DNA of 8,371 nt. Source: Bryobacterales bacterium (GTDB lineage Bacteria; Cyanobacteriota; Vampirovibrionia; Obscuribacterales; Obscuribacteraceae). Location: positions 1-8,371 of the forward strand of contig CAJCHQ010000228.1 of NCBI GenBank assembly GCA_903970295.1, written 5' to 3'. A program made the translations under genes and the position numbers. How positions within the stretch are numbered: position 1 is the stretch's first letter; each line of letters opens with the position of its first letter. This document shows, piece by piece, positions 1 through 8,371 of the stretch. A model generated the notes under the pieces. The model saw only the letters and a list, made by a program, of their open reading frames with translations. It was not told the origin of the DNA and did no database searches.

Positions 1-1
1 T

Positions 2-2497
2 CGTCTGGAAAGAATCGTGCGCGAGCGCATGACTCTGCAAGACGCAGACACGTTGACTCCAGCTAACTTGTTGAATACCAAGCCTCTGGTAGCAGCAATC
101 AGAGAATTCTTCGGTTCATCGCAGTTGTCTCAGTTCATGGACCAGACCAACCCCCTGGCCGAACTCACCCACAAGCGCCGTCTATCAGCTCTTGGACCGG
201 GTGGATTATCGAGAGAAAGGGCTGGATTCGCAGTCCGCGACATTCACCCCAGCCACTACGGGCGCATTTGCCCGGTAGAAACGCCAGAAGGTCCCAACGC
301 CGGTCTGATTGGTTCACTGGCAACTCATGCCCGCGTCAACGAATATGGCTTCATTGAAACGCCATATAGAAAGGTAGAGAACGGCAGAGTCTCAGAAACT
401 ATTCATTATCTGACCGCCGACGAGGAAGACAAGTACCGCGTGGCGCCAGGGGATGTGCCGGTCAAAGACAACGGTGACTTCGTCCATCCACTCATCCCAG
501 TACGCTACAAAGCTGAGTTCATCGAAACTACGGCCGATCATGTCGACTATGTCGGCGTCAGCCCGATTCAGATTGTCTCAGTCGGAACGGCTTTGATTCC
601 CTTTTTGGAGCACGACGATGCCAACCGCGCCCTGATGGGTTCGAACATGCAACGTCAATCAGTGCCCCTGGTCAAAACCGAGCGCGCGCTGGTGACTACC
701 GGCATCGAAAAGCAATCGGCTCGTGACTCGGGCATGGTGGTGGTTGCCGATCTTGATGGCAAGGTCGAATATGTCACTGCCAACGCCATTCACGTGCGCA
801 CCAAGGACAAGCGCCTGGTCAAATACCGTCTAGGTAAATTCCAGCGCTCCAATCAAGACACCTGCTTGAATCAAAAGCCCATTGTCGAAGTCGGCGATAC
901 GGTCAAGCCCGGTCAGATCATCGCCGACGGCGCTGCCACCAATACTGGTGAACTGGCAGTCGGTCGCAACCTCCTCGTCGCATTCATGCCCTGGGAAGGT
1001 TACAACTTTGAAGACGCGATTCTAATCAGCCAGCGGTTGGTCTTTGATGAAGTGATGACTTCGATCCACATTGAAAAATTGGAGATCGATGCTCGTTCGA
1101 CCAAATTAGGGCCGGAAGAAATCACCCGGGAAGTACCTAACGTTTCGGAAGAATCGTTGCGCCACCTCGACGAGAATGGCATTGTCCGGGTCGGTTCCAG
1201 GGTCTATCCGGATGACATTCTGGTTGGCAAGATCACACCGAAGGGCGAATCAGAACACCCTCCGGAAGAGAAATTGTTGCGGGCCATCTTCGGTGAAAAA
1301 GCCAGAGACGTCCGTGACAACTCACTGCGAGTGCCACATGGTGAAGGCGGTCGGGTCGTCGACGTGAAAGTCTTCGATCGCGAAAAAGGTGATGAGCTGC
1401 CGCCTGTCGCTAACAAAGTGGTGCGCGTCTACATCGCTCAAAAACGCAAAATCTCGGTCGGCGACAAAGTTGCCGGACGACATGGCAACAAAGGTATCGT
1501 CGCTAAAATTCTGCCTTGCGAAGATATGCCCTTCTTGCCTGATGGCACGCCGGTTGACATCGTTCTCAATCCACTGGGTGTACCCAGTCGTATGAACGTC
1601 GGTCAAACTTTCGAGACATTGCTCGGATTGGCTGCCATGCTCACCGGTTTGAGATATGAAGTGCCACCATTTGACGAAATGTACGCCAAAGAAGCATCTT
1701 CGGTTCTAGTCCACGACGAGATCAAAAAAGGCAAATTGCAAACTGGTTTCGATTGGGTCGGCGATAACGGCAAAGTCACTCTCTATGACGGCCGCTCCGG
1801 CGATGCTTTCGACAATCCGGTCACGGTCGGCAAAATCTACATGATGAAGCTGGTCCACCTTGTCGACGATAAGATTCACGCCCGTTCGACTGGTCCGTAC
1901 AGTCTCGTCACCCAGCAACCGCTGGGAGGAAAGGCTCAATTCGGCGGTCAGAGATTGGGAGAAATGGAATGCTGGGCTCTGGAAGCTTTCGGCAGTGCCT
2001 ATTCTCTGCAAGAAATGCTGACGATCAAATCAGATGATGTGAACGGGCGCTCGCGCGCGTACGAGTCGATTGTCAAAGGCGAGAACTTGAAGCGTCCCGG
2101 TATTCCGGAGTCCTTCAAAGTGCTCGTTCGAGAGTTGCAATCGATCGGTTTGGACGTCTCGGTAGCCAAGCGCACACGTGAAGGCGGCGAACTGGAAGTC
2201 GATTTGATGACTGAGGTAGAAGAAGCACGCCCACGTGGTCTTAGGCGCTTGAGTCCGTTTGGCGAGATCGGCATCGAATCCGAACTGGCTGAACTCTCGA
2301 GACAGCCAGTCGTGCCATCGGCCGCACTTGCAGTCAGCGACGCCGATGAAAGTTCGTTCGTTATAGGCGCTGTCGGTGGTGCCGGCGGTGTCATTAGTGC
2401 CGCTGACGATATCGACTCCGATGATGTCGTCGATGATGTCGTCGTCGGTTTGGGCGTTGATGAAGACGAGGCTGATGAACCAGCAGATGACGTCTAA
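2..2497 (+). CDS. rpoB: RNA polymerase beta subunit, 5'-truncated by window edge
   Basis: Beta subunit of DNA-dependent RNA polymerase; with beta' it forms the catalytic cleft and is the rifampicin target. The reading frame is open from base 2, and the first codons ([10 protein letters not shown]) already match internal RpoB sequence, so the GTG at 17 is not the start. By comparison with E. coli RpoB roughly the first 400-470 residues lie outside the window. Visible landmarks are the rifampicin region (125-193), [15 protein letters not shown], the [10 protein letters not shown] block near 990-1017, [10 protein letters not shown] (1466-1495), [13 protein letters not shown], and the C-terminal [20 protein letters not shown] clamp block from 1931. 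The E. coli SI2-type insertion is absent, as in Gram-positives and cyanobacteria. [16 protein letters not shown] is cyanobacteria-like wording. After the conserved end ([20 protein letters not shown]) comes a tail of about 100 residues, Ala/Val rich and then strongly acidic, far longer than the E. coli end. Stop TAA at 2495-2497. First gene of rpoB-rpoC1-rpoC2. Confidence 0.98.
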   Translation, partial: RLERIVRERMTLQDADTLTPANLLNTKPLVAAIREFFGSSQLSQFMDQTNPLAELTHKRRLSALGPGGLSRERAGFAVRDIHPSHYGRICPVETPEGPNAGLIGSLATHARVNEYGFIETPYRKVENGRVSETIHYLTADEEDKYRVAPGDVPVKDNGDFVHPLIPVRYKAEFIETTADHVDYVGVSPIQIVSVGTALIPFLEHDDANRALMGSNMQRQSVPLVKTERALVTTGIEKQSARDSGMVVVADLDGKVEYVTANAIHVRTKDKRLVKYRLGKFQRSNQDTCLNQKPIVEVGDTVKPGQIIADGAATNTGELAVGRNLLVAFMPWEGYNFEDAILISQRLVFDEVMTSIHIEKLEIDARSTKLGPEEITREVPNVSEESLRHLDENGIVRVGSRVYPDDILVGKITPKGESEHPPEEKLLRAIFGEKARDVRDNSLRVPHGEGGRVVDVKVFDREKGDELPPVANKVVRVYIAQKRKISVGDKVAGRHGNKGIVAKILPCEDMPFLPDGTPVDIVLNPLGVPSRMNVGQTFETLLGLAAMLTGLRYEVPPFDEMYAKEASSVLVHDEIKKGKLQTGFDWVGDNGKVTLYDGRSGDAFDNPVTVGKIYMMKLVHLVDDKIHARSTGPYSLVTQQPLGGKAQFGGQRLGEMECWALEAFGSAYSLQEMLTIKSDDVNGRSRAYESIVKGENLKRPGIPESFKVLVRELQSIGLDVSVAKRTREGGELEVDLMTEVEEARPRGLRRLSPFGEIGIESELAELSRQPVVPSAALAVSDADESSFVIGAVGGAGGVISAADDIDSDDVVDDVVVGLGVDEDEADEPADDV
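125..193 (+). other. rpoB: Rifampicin resistance-determining region of rpoB
   Basis: This segment corresponds to E. coli beta residues 511-533, the main rifampicin-binding cluster. The contact residues keep the susceptible form: Asp equivalent to D516 (GAC 140-142), His equivalent to H526 (CAC 170-172) and Ser equivalent to S531 (TCA 185-187). Differences from E. coli are Thr for N518, Ala for S522, Leu for I524 and Leu for I530; these also occur in B. subtilis RpoB as I recall it, so they are natural variation. Sensitivity of the enzyme to rifampicin is inferred; permeability and other resistance routes cannot be judged here. Confidence 0.9.
2420..2443 (+). repeat. 12-bp perfect tandem duplication in the rpoB acidic tail
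   Basis: Two adjacent identical copies of GATGATGTCGTC (2420-2431 and 2432-2443), followed by a further GTC. They are in frame and encode Asp-Asp-Val-Val twice. The unit length is a multiple of three, so gain or loss of a copy keeps the reading frame. It lies in the non-conserved acidic tail of RpoB, where replication slippage would be tolerated. Confidence 0.93.
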
Positions 2498-2608
2498 AAA
2501 CCGGGCATCGGACACCAGTGCTTTTGCAGTCTCGCTGAGAGAGCGTAGAGGAGAAAAGCCAAGCGGAGCGCTAAATAGCAATCCGCGCACAAACAATTCG
2601 CGAAATAA

Positions 2609-4459
<1,851 letters not shown>

Positions 4460-4536
4460 ACGTCAATCAAGCGAAACACTTAAACCGAGAGAGAACTTTG
4501 CTCAAGTCAAAGATCCAAGACCAGTCAGCTAAGTAA

Positions 4537-4540
4537 GAGG
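4537..4540 (+). promoter_or_regulatory. rpoC2 ribosome-binding site
   Basis: GAGG (within AAGAGGGA) lies 5 bases before the ATG at 4546. An in-frame TAA at 4534-4536 shows that no longer start is possible, which fixes the rpoC2 N-terminus unless it begins further downstream. The rest of the 86-base rpoC1-rpoC2 spacer shows no convincing promoter or terminator. Confidence 0.75.
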
Positions 4541-4545
4541 GACCT

Positions 4546-7500
4546 ATGGTCAGCAGCACAAACAAGCAAGATATATTGGAATTCATCAACACCACGGTGG
4601 ACAAGAAAAAGCTGGGCGCATTGCTCTCGCAAGTCTACGAGCGCTATGGCACAGCAAGAACGGCAGAACTAGCCAACTCCCTCAAGGATTTGGGTTTCCA
4701 ATTTGCCACCAAAGCTGGTGTGACGATCTCGATTGATGATCTGGACGTTCCAGAAGCGAAGCGTGGTTTGATCTCCGCCGCCGAAAAAGAAATCGAATCA
4801 GCGCAAAGACGCTATGAACGAGGCGAGATTACAGAAGTCGAACGCTACAACAAAGTGATCGATACATGGTCCGCTACTACAGACCAATTGACCAAAGAAG
4901 TGGTCGACAACTTCGACCGTCTCAATCCCGTCTATATGATGGCATTCTCTGGAGCCAGAGGTAACATCTCCCAGGTCCGTCAGTTAGTCGGCATGCGGGG
5001 CTTGATGGCAGACTCTCAGGGTCAGATCATCGACTTGCCCATTAAAGCTAATTTCCGCGAAGGACTGAACGTCACCGAATACATCATCTCTAGTTATGGC
5101 GCCAGAAAGGGCTTGGTAGATACAGCCTTGAAGACAGCCGACTCGGGATACTTGACCAGACGTCTGGTAGACGTCGCACAGGATGTAATCGTTCGCGATA
5201 TCGATTGCAAAACCAGCCGCGGCATCATGATGCAGCCAATCATGGAAGGCGACAAAGCCATGGTCAGGCTTTCCGAGCGCATCTATGGTCGCTCGCTTTC
5301 AGTCGATCTGGTCAATGAAGAAACCGGCGAAGTGCTCGCCCGAGCTGGCGAGTTGGTCAGCCGCGTGCTCGCCGAAAAGATCGAAAACACATTGAAGAAA
5401 ATGACGCGCGTGAAAGTGCGTTCACCACTGACTTGCGACAGCCAGTACGGCGTTTGCCAGAAGTGCTACGGCTGGTCGTTGACCAACAACCACCTGGTCG
5501 ACGTCGGTGAAGCGATAGGCATTATCGCCGCCCAGTCAATCGGTGAACCAGGCACACAGCTGACAATGAGAACATTCCACACAGGCGGTGCCGTCGCCGG
5601 TGGTTCTAGCCGTGCCCAATTGAAAGCTCCGGCAGCTGGCGAAGTTTCGTTCAAAGTAGCGAGCCGTTCAGTGCGCACAGCCTACGGCGACGTCGTCGAA
5701 CAAACCACCAAAGATGGTGTTTTGAAAATCGCGACCGGCAGCAAAGAGCAGACTCTGAATGTGCCCACCGGCAGCTTGATTCTCGTCAAATCGGGGACGG
5801 AAGTGACAGCCGGACAAGTTTTGGCTGAATACGATCCGCCGGGTTCGAAGAAGAATTTGACCGAACGCGCCAGCAAAGACATTACCGCCGACATCTCGGG
5901 CCGGGTTATGTTCACGGGCTTCCAGGCAGACGAAAAGCGTGACCGTCAGGGCAACATCTCACGCACAGCTAACCGTGCCGGGATCATCTGGGTACTCGAA
6001 GGCGACGTATACAACTTGCCTTCAGGCGCTCACGTCGTCGTCAAAGACGGTCAAGATGTGAATCCCAATGATGTCCTGGCTGAAATCACAATCAACACCG
6101 AATATGGTGGCGAAGTGCGCTTCGGTCCGGAAATTGAAACCGAACCGCTCAAAGGCAAGAAGAATGCCAATATCACCCGCCTGACCAAAGGTAAAGAAAT
6201 CAACGTCGTGATTTCGTCCGTCGGTGCCGGCAACGCCAAGCTCGAGCAATCGAAACAAGCCAACATCTGGCGCGTGGCGAAGAGCAAAGAAGCCTACACA
6301 TTGAAGGTCGTCAAAGACGAAATTGTGGAAAACGGCAAGATCATCGCCGAATTGATCGACGACGGCACCAACGTTGTCGCCTCCGGTGGCGAGATCATTT
6401 ATGACGGTGTCGAAATCGATGATCGCCGCGTTGTCACCAAAGCCGGACGGATTCTTTTCGTGCCGGAAGAAGTGCACTTCATCTCCAAAGACATCAGCTT
6501 GAAGATGAGTGAATCAGGCGAAATCGTCACGGCCGGTCAGGAAGTGGTGAAAGATGTTTTTGCCCACATGGAAGGTGTGGTTGAAATCGTCGCCGACAAC
6601 GACATCATTCACGAAGTGATCATTCGTCCAGGTGACCTCTTCAACATCGCCGATCCATCGGAAGTAAAAGTGCCGGAAGGGCAGATTGTCGAGCCGGGCA
6701 CTGAGATAGTCGAAGGTCATAAGTTCAAAGATCGCAAGATCATCAACATTCTGGAAAAAGAAGACGGCTCATCGCAAGTGCTTGTCAGACCAGTCGAAGA
6801 ATATTGGATTGAACCTAAGGAAACGAAGTTCAAACACAGAGCCACTGACGAAAAAATCAGTTTGCGCTCAGTCACCCAGCTTCTTTTCCGCGACCGCGAA
6901 AAGGTCCGCCATTTGCAAGGCGCACAATTGACGAGAACATCGCTTGTTCTGCAAATGCAAGGACAATTGATGGGACTGAAGGGAATCGTCGAAATCGACG
7001 AAGACTTGAACATTGTTGTTCAGGAAAATATTCTCCTCCGTCGCGATCACGATTTAAACGTGACCCTGCTCTCGGTCCAGCACGGAGACATGGTGCCCGC
7101 TAAATCAGGTGTCGCCACCACGCAAGTGCTGACGAAAGGTGCCGCCCGCGTGCAATTGTCCAAGTCTGACGAACGACGTATTCTCTTGATCACCGATGAG
7201 CAGCAAGTGCACCACAAAGCTAAAGGTGCCGTCACCGTCAAAGAAGGCGATCTGCTCCGACCGCTCGATCCGATCTCCAAGTCTTCGCAAGCGACACATT
7301 CGGGACAAGTCACTGGAGTTGATGGTAGCGATGTGACTGTGAGAAAAGGGCGACCGTACCTGATCTCAGGCAACACCCAACTGCAAAGCGAAGACGGTGC
7401 CCTGGTGCAACGCGGAGACTTGCTCGCTACGCTCGTCTACGAAAGACAAAAGACAGGCGATATCGTTCAGGGTCTGCCCCGCGTAGAAGAACTGTTGGAA

Positions 7501-8235
7501 GCGCGCAAACCCAAAGAATGTGCGATTCTCGCCGAGCGTGGTGGCAAAGCCAGGCTGCAGCGAGAAGACGACATGACCAGATTGTTCCTCGTCTATGGCG
7601 AAGGCAATGAGGAAGAAATTCCAGTGCCAGCCGGATTGAACGTCATTGTCGAAGATGCCGAAGAAATCACACCAGGAAAGGCTCTCACCGATGGTCCACC
7701 CAACCCGCACGATGTGGTGCGCTTGATGGGCATCGAAGCGGCCCAGAAATATCTGGTTGACGAAGTGCAGTCGGTGTATCGTTCGCAAGGTGTGGAAATC
7801 GCCGACAAACACATCGAAGTAATCGTCAGACAAATGACCCGCAAAGTACGCGTCGATGAGCCAGGCGACACAATCATGCTGCCGGGCGAATTGCTCGAGC
7901 GCTACTACCTCGATCAAGAAATCGAGAAGAGCAAGCAAGCTGGCACACGCGAATGTACCTATACAGCGGTTCTTCTGGGTATCACCAAAGCCAGTTTGAA
8001 TACAGAAAGCTTCATCTCCGCCGCTTCATTCCAGGAAACCACAAGAATCCTCACCGAAGCAGCAGTTGAAGGCAAGAAAGACTGGTTGCGTGGTCTCAAG
8101 GAGAACGTCATCATCGGTCGACTGATACCAGCAGGCACTGGCTTCCAGGGTCACACCATGCCGACCGAAGACGAGGAAGAGGAAGAGGACATCTATCCTC
8201 ACATCGGCGAAGGCAGCTTCAACGTTCCTTCATAG
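4546..8235 (+). CDS. rpoC2: RNA polymerase beta' C-terminal subunit (RpoC2)
   Basis: C-terminal half of the split beta', 1229 residues; it carries the bridge helix, trigger loop, jaw and second zinc site. In order: an N-terminal block (YGTARTAELANSLKDLGF, ATKAGVTISIDDL, RGEITEVERYNKVIDTW); GARGNISQVRQLVGMRGLM; the bridge helix around 178-213 (SSYGARKGLVDTALKTADSG); zinc ligands C221, C297, C304 and C307, with the last three spaced as in E. coli C888/C895/C898. The trigger loop starts at QSIGEPGTQLTMRTFHTGG, with M341, R342, F344 and H345 matching E. coli M932, R933, F935 and H936. It is interrupted by a large insertion (about 352-966) and resumes at GLPRVEELLEARKPKE from G976. The conserved end LLGITKASL..ESFISAASFQETTRILTEAAV and GLKENVIIGRLIPAGTGF closes near 1200, followed by a short acidic tail (DEEEEEED). 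Cyanobacterial RpoC2 is usually about 1300 residues or more, so this is a compact version. It is translated from its own SD sequence, in a different frame from rpoC1. Confidence 0.97.
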   Translation: MVSSTNKQDILEFINTTVDKKKLGALLSQVYERYGTARTAELANSLKDLGFQFATKAGVTISIDDLDVPEAKRGLISAAEKEIESAQRRYERGEITEVERYNKVIDTWSATTDQLTKEVVDNFDRLNPVYMMAFSGARGNISQVRQLVGMRGLMADSQGQIIDLPIKANFREGLNVTEYIISSYGARKGLVDTALKTADSGYLTRRLVDVAQDVIVRDIDCKTSRGIMMQPIMEGDKAMVRLSERIYGRSLSVDLVNEETGEVLARAGELVSRVLAEKIENTLKKMTRVKVRSPLTCDSQYGVCQKCYGWSLTNNHLVDVGEAIGIIAAQSIGEPGTQLTMRTFHTGGAVAGGSSRAQLKAPAAGEVSFKVASRSVRTAYGDVVEQTTKDGVLKIATGSKEQTLNVPTGSLILVKSGTEVTAGQVLAEYDPPGSKKNLTERASKDITADISGRVMFTGFQADEKRDRQGNISRTANRAGIIWVLEGDVYNLPSGAHVVVKDGQDVNPNDVLAEITINTEYGGEVRFGPEIETEPLKGKKNANITRLTKGKEINVVISSVGAGNAKLEQSKQANIWRVAKSKEAYTLKVVKDEIVENGKIIAELIDDGTNVVASGGEIIYDGVEIDDRRVVTKAGRILFVPEEVHFISKDISLKMSESGEIVTAGQEVVKDVFAHMEGVVEIVADNDIIHEVIIRPGDLFNIADPSEVKVPEGQIVEPGTEIVEGHKFKDRKIINILEKEDGSSQVLVRPVEEYWIEPKETKFKHRATDEKISLRSVTQLLFRDREKVRHLQGAQLTRTSLVLQMQGQLMGLKGIVEIDEDLNIVVQENILLRRDHDLNVTLLSVQHGDMVPAKSGVATTQVLTKGAARVQLSKSDERRILLITDEQQVHHKAKGAVTVKEGDLLRPLDPISKSSQATHSGQVTGVDGSDVTVRKGRPYLISGNTQLQSEDGALVQRGDLLATLVYERQKTGDIVQGLPRVEELLEARKPKECAILAERGGKARLQREDDMTRLFLVYGEGNEEEIPVPAGLNVIVEDAEEITPGKALTDGPPNPHDVVRLMGIEAAQKYLVDEVQSVYRSQGVEIADKHIEVIVRQMTRKVRVDEPGDTIMLPGELLERYYLDQEIEKSKQAGTRECTYTAVLLGITKASLNTESFISAASFQETTRILTEAAVEGKKDWLRGLKENVIIGRLIPAGTGFQGHTMPTEDEEEEEDIYPHIGEGSFNVPS
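5599..7443 (+). other. rpoC2: SI3: giant trigger-loop insertion in RpoC2
   Basis: About 615 residues (roughly 352-966) separate the two halves of the trigger loop; the equivalent E. coli SI3 is about 190 residues. The segment is rich in a recurring pattern of the form V-x-x-G-x-x-V-x-x-G-x-x-L/I-A-E, typical of barrel-sandwich-hybrid folds. Examples are LVKSGTEVTAGQVLAEYDP (413-431), VVVKDGQDVNPNDVLAEI (497-514), KDEIVENGKIIAELI (590-604), ESGEIVTAGQEVVKDV (656-671), VPEGQIVEPGTEIVEG (709-724), VTVKEGDLLRPLDPI (896-910) and ALVQRGDLLATLVY (952-965). In cyanobacterial polymerases SI3 is a chain of such modules that reaches towards sigma. Boundaries are approximate, and fold and function are taken from the family. 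Confidence 0.85.
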
Positions 8236-8256
8236 ATCCTTTGTAAGGTCCGAGAC

Positions 8257-8296
8257 AAAGTCCCTTGATGCTTCGGCAACTCGGGGCTTTCGTTTT
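8257..8296 (+). terminator. Intrinsic terminator after rpoC2
   Basis: AAAGTCCC (8257-8264) pairs with GGGGCTTT (8283-8290), an 8-bp stem with one G-T wobble. Inside it a small internal loop leads to TGC/GCA (8269-8271 with 8276-8278) closed by TTCG, giving the very stable C(UUCG)G tetraloop. The stem runs into CGTTTT (8291-8296), a short, interrupted U-tract. It begins 21 bases after the rpoC2 stop and is the only strong terminator in the window, marking the end of the operon. Confidence 0.85.
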
Positions 8297-8304
8297 GCGG
8301 GGAA

Positions 8305-8347
8305 ACTTATGCCTTATAAGTCTGGTTTTTGGGTTTTTCAGTTTTTT
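8305..8347 (+). terminator. Weak second hairpin followed by T-runs
   Basis: ACTTAT (8305-8310) and ATAAGT (8316-8321) form a perfect 6-bp, AT-rich stem around GCCTT. They are followed by T-runs at 8326-8330, 8334-8338 and 8342-8347. It could be a backup terminator, but the stem is weak, and the T-runs start 4 bases after the stem and are broken by G and CAG. It also lies close to a contig end with adapter contamination, where base calls are least reliable. Confidence 0.35.
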
Positions 8348-8357
8348 GGTTTATGGG

Positions 8358-8371
8358 AGATCGGAAGAGCG
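8358..8371 (+). other. Residual Illumina adapter at the contig end (not genomic)
   Basis: The last 14 bases, AGATCGGAAGAGCG, are identical to the start of the Illumina TruSeq adapter that reads through from short inserts. The final G fits the form continuing GTCGTGTAG rather than the CACACGTCT form. It lies exactly at the end of the sequence, as expected for untrimmed read-through. These bases should be treated as sequencing artefact and removed. Confidence 0.95.

Noticed and set aside
2563..2586. Imperfect hairpin GCGGA/TCCGC with inner GCT/AGC in the rpoB-rpoC1 spacer, and the TTCGCGAA palindrome at 2597-2604
   Set aside because: Short stems, one broken by an internal loop and the other too small; no U-tract or recognised regulator site. 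Consistent with chance.
4496..4512. CTTTG/CAAAG inverted repeat in the rpoC1-rpoC2 spacer
   Set aside because: Only 5 bp with a 7-base loop and no U-run; too weak to call an attenuator or terminator.
7366..7938. 190-codon open frame on the minus strand inside rpoC2, and a similar one at 6022-6477
   Set aside because: Antisense to conserved or repeat-rich RpoC2 coding sequence, no family resemblance, and no separate regulatory signals.
8288..8325. Possible promoter around TTATAA downstream of rpoC2
   Set aside because: No convincing -35 element at proper spacing, and the bases are better explained by the weak hairpin. No downstream gene is visible to support it.

Overview
The window is one stretch of housekeeping DNA, all on the + strand: the RNA polymerase core genes rpoB (5' end missing), rpoC1 and rpoC2. 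It ends in a short 3' flank with a terminator and 14 bases that match an Illumina adapter. The two ends (mid-codon at the left, adapter at the right) suggest a complete short-read or metagenomic contig.

Organism: beta' is split into RpoC1 and RpoC2 at the place used by Cyanobacteria and plastids, and RpoC2 has a trigger-loop insertion (SI3) of about 615 residues. Motif wording in all three proteins is cyanobacterial, for example [16 protein letters not shown] in RpoB and GARGNISQVRQLVGMRGLM in RpoC2. RpoC1 appears to lack the roughly 10-residue N-terminal insertion (ERTLPNG-type) that I recall from oxygenic cyanobacteria. It also has a shorter C-terminal region. This hints at a deep or non-photosynthetic member of the phylum (Vampirovibrionia/Melainabacteria-like or Sericytochromatia-like). 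That placement is inferred from memory of family sequences, not from a search.

Layout: 2-2497 is the C-terminal two-thirds of RpoB, including the rifampicin region and an unusual acidic tail. 2498-2659 is a spacer with a hairpin just before the rpoC1 ribosome-binding site. 2660-4459 is rpoC1, 4460-4545 a short spacer, 4546-8235 rpoC2. 8236-8371 holds a strong intrinsic terminator with a C(UUCG)G loop, a second weak hairpin with T-rich sequence, and the adapter remnant. No gap exceeds 300 bases without a gene.

The three products join alpha and omega (encoded elsewhere) to form core RNA polymerase. RpoB supplies one half of the cleft. RpoC1 carries the NADFDGD catalytic loop and the first zinc site. 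RpoC2 carries the bridge helix, trigger loop and second zinc site. Shared strand, short spacers and a terminator only after rpoC2 indicate one operon. I see no new defence, mobile or metabolic system. The points worth a second look are polymerase architecture, the acidic tails, small regulatory structures and the adapter artefact.
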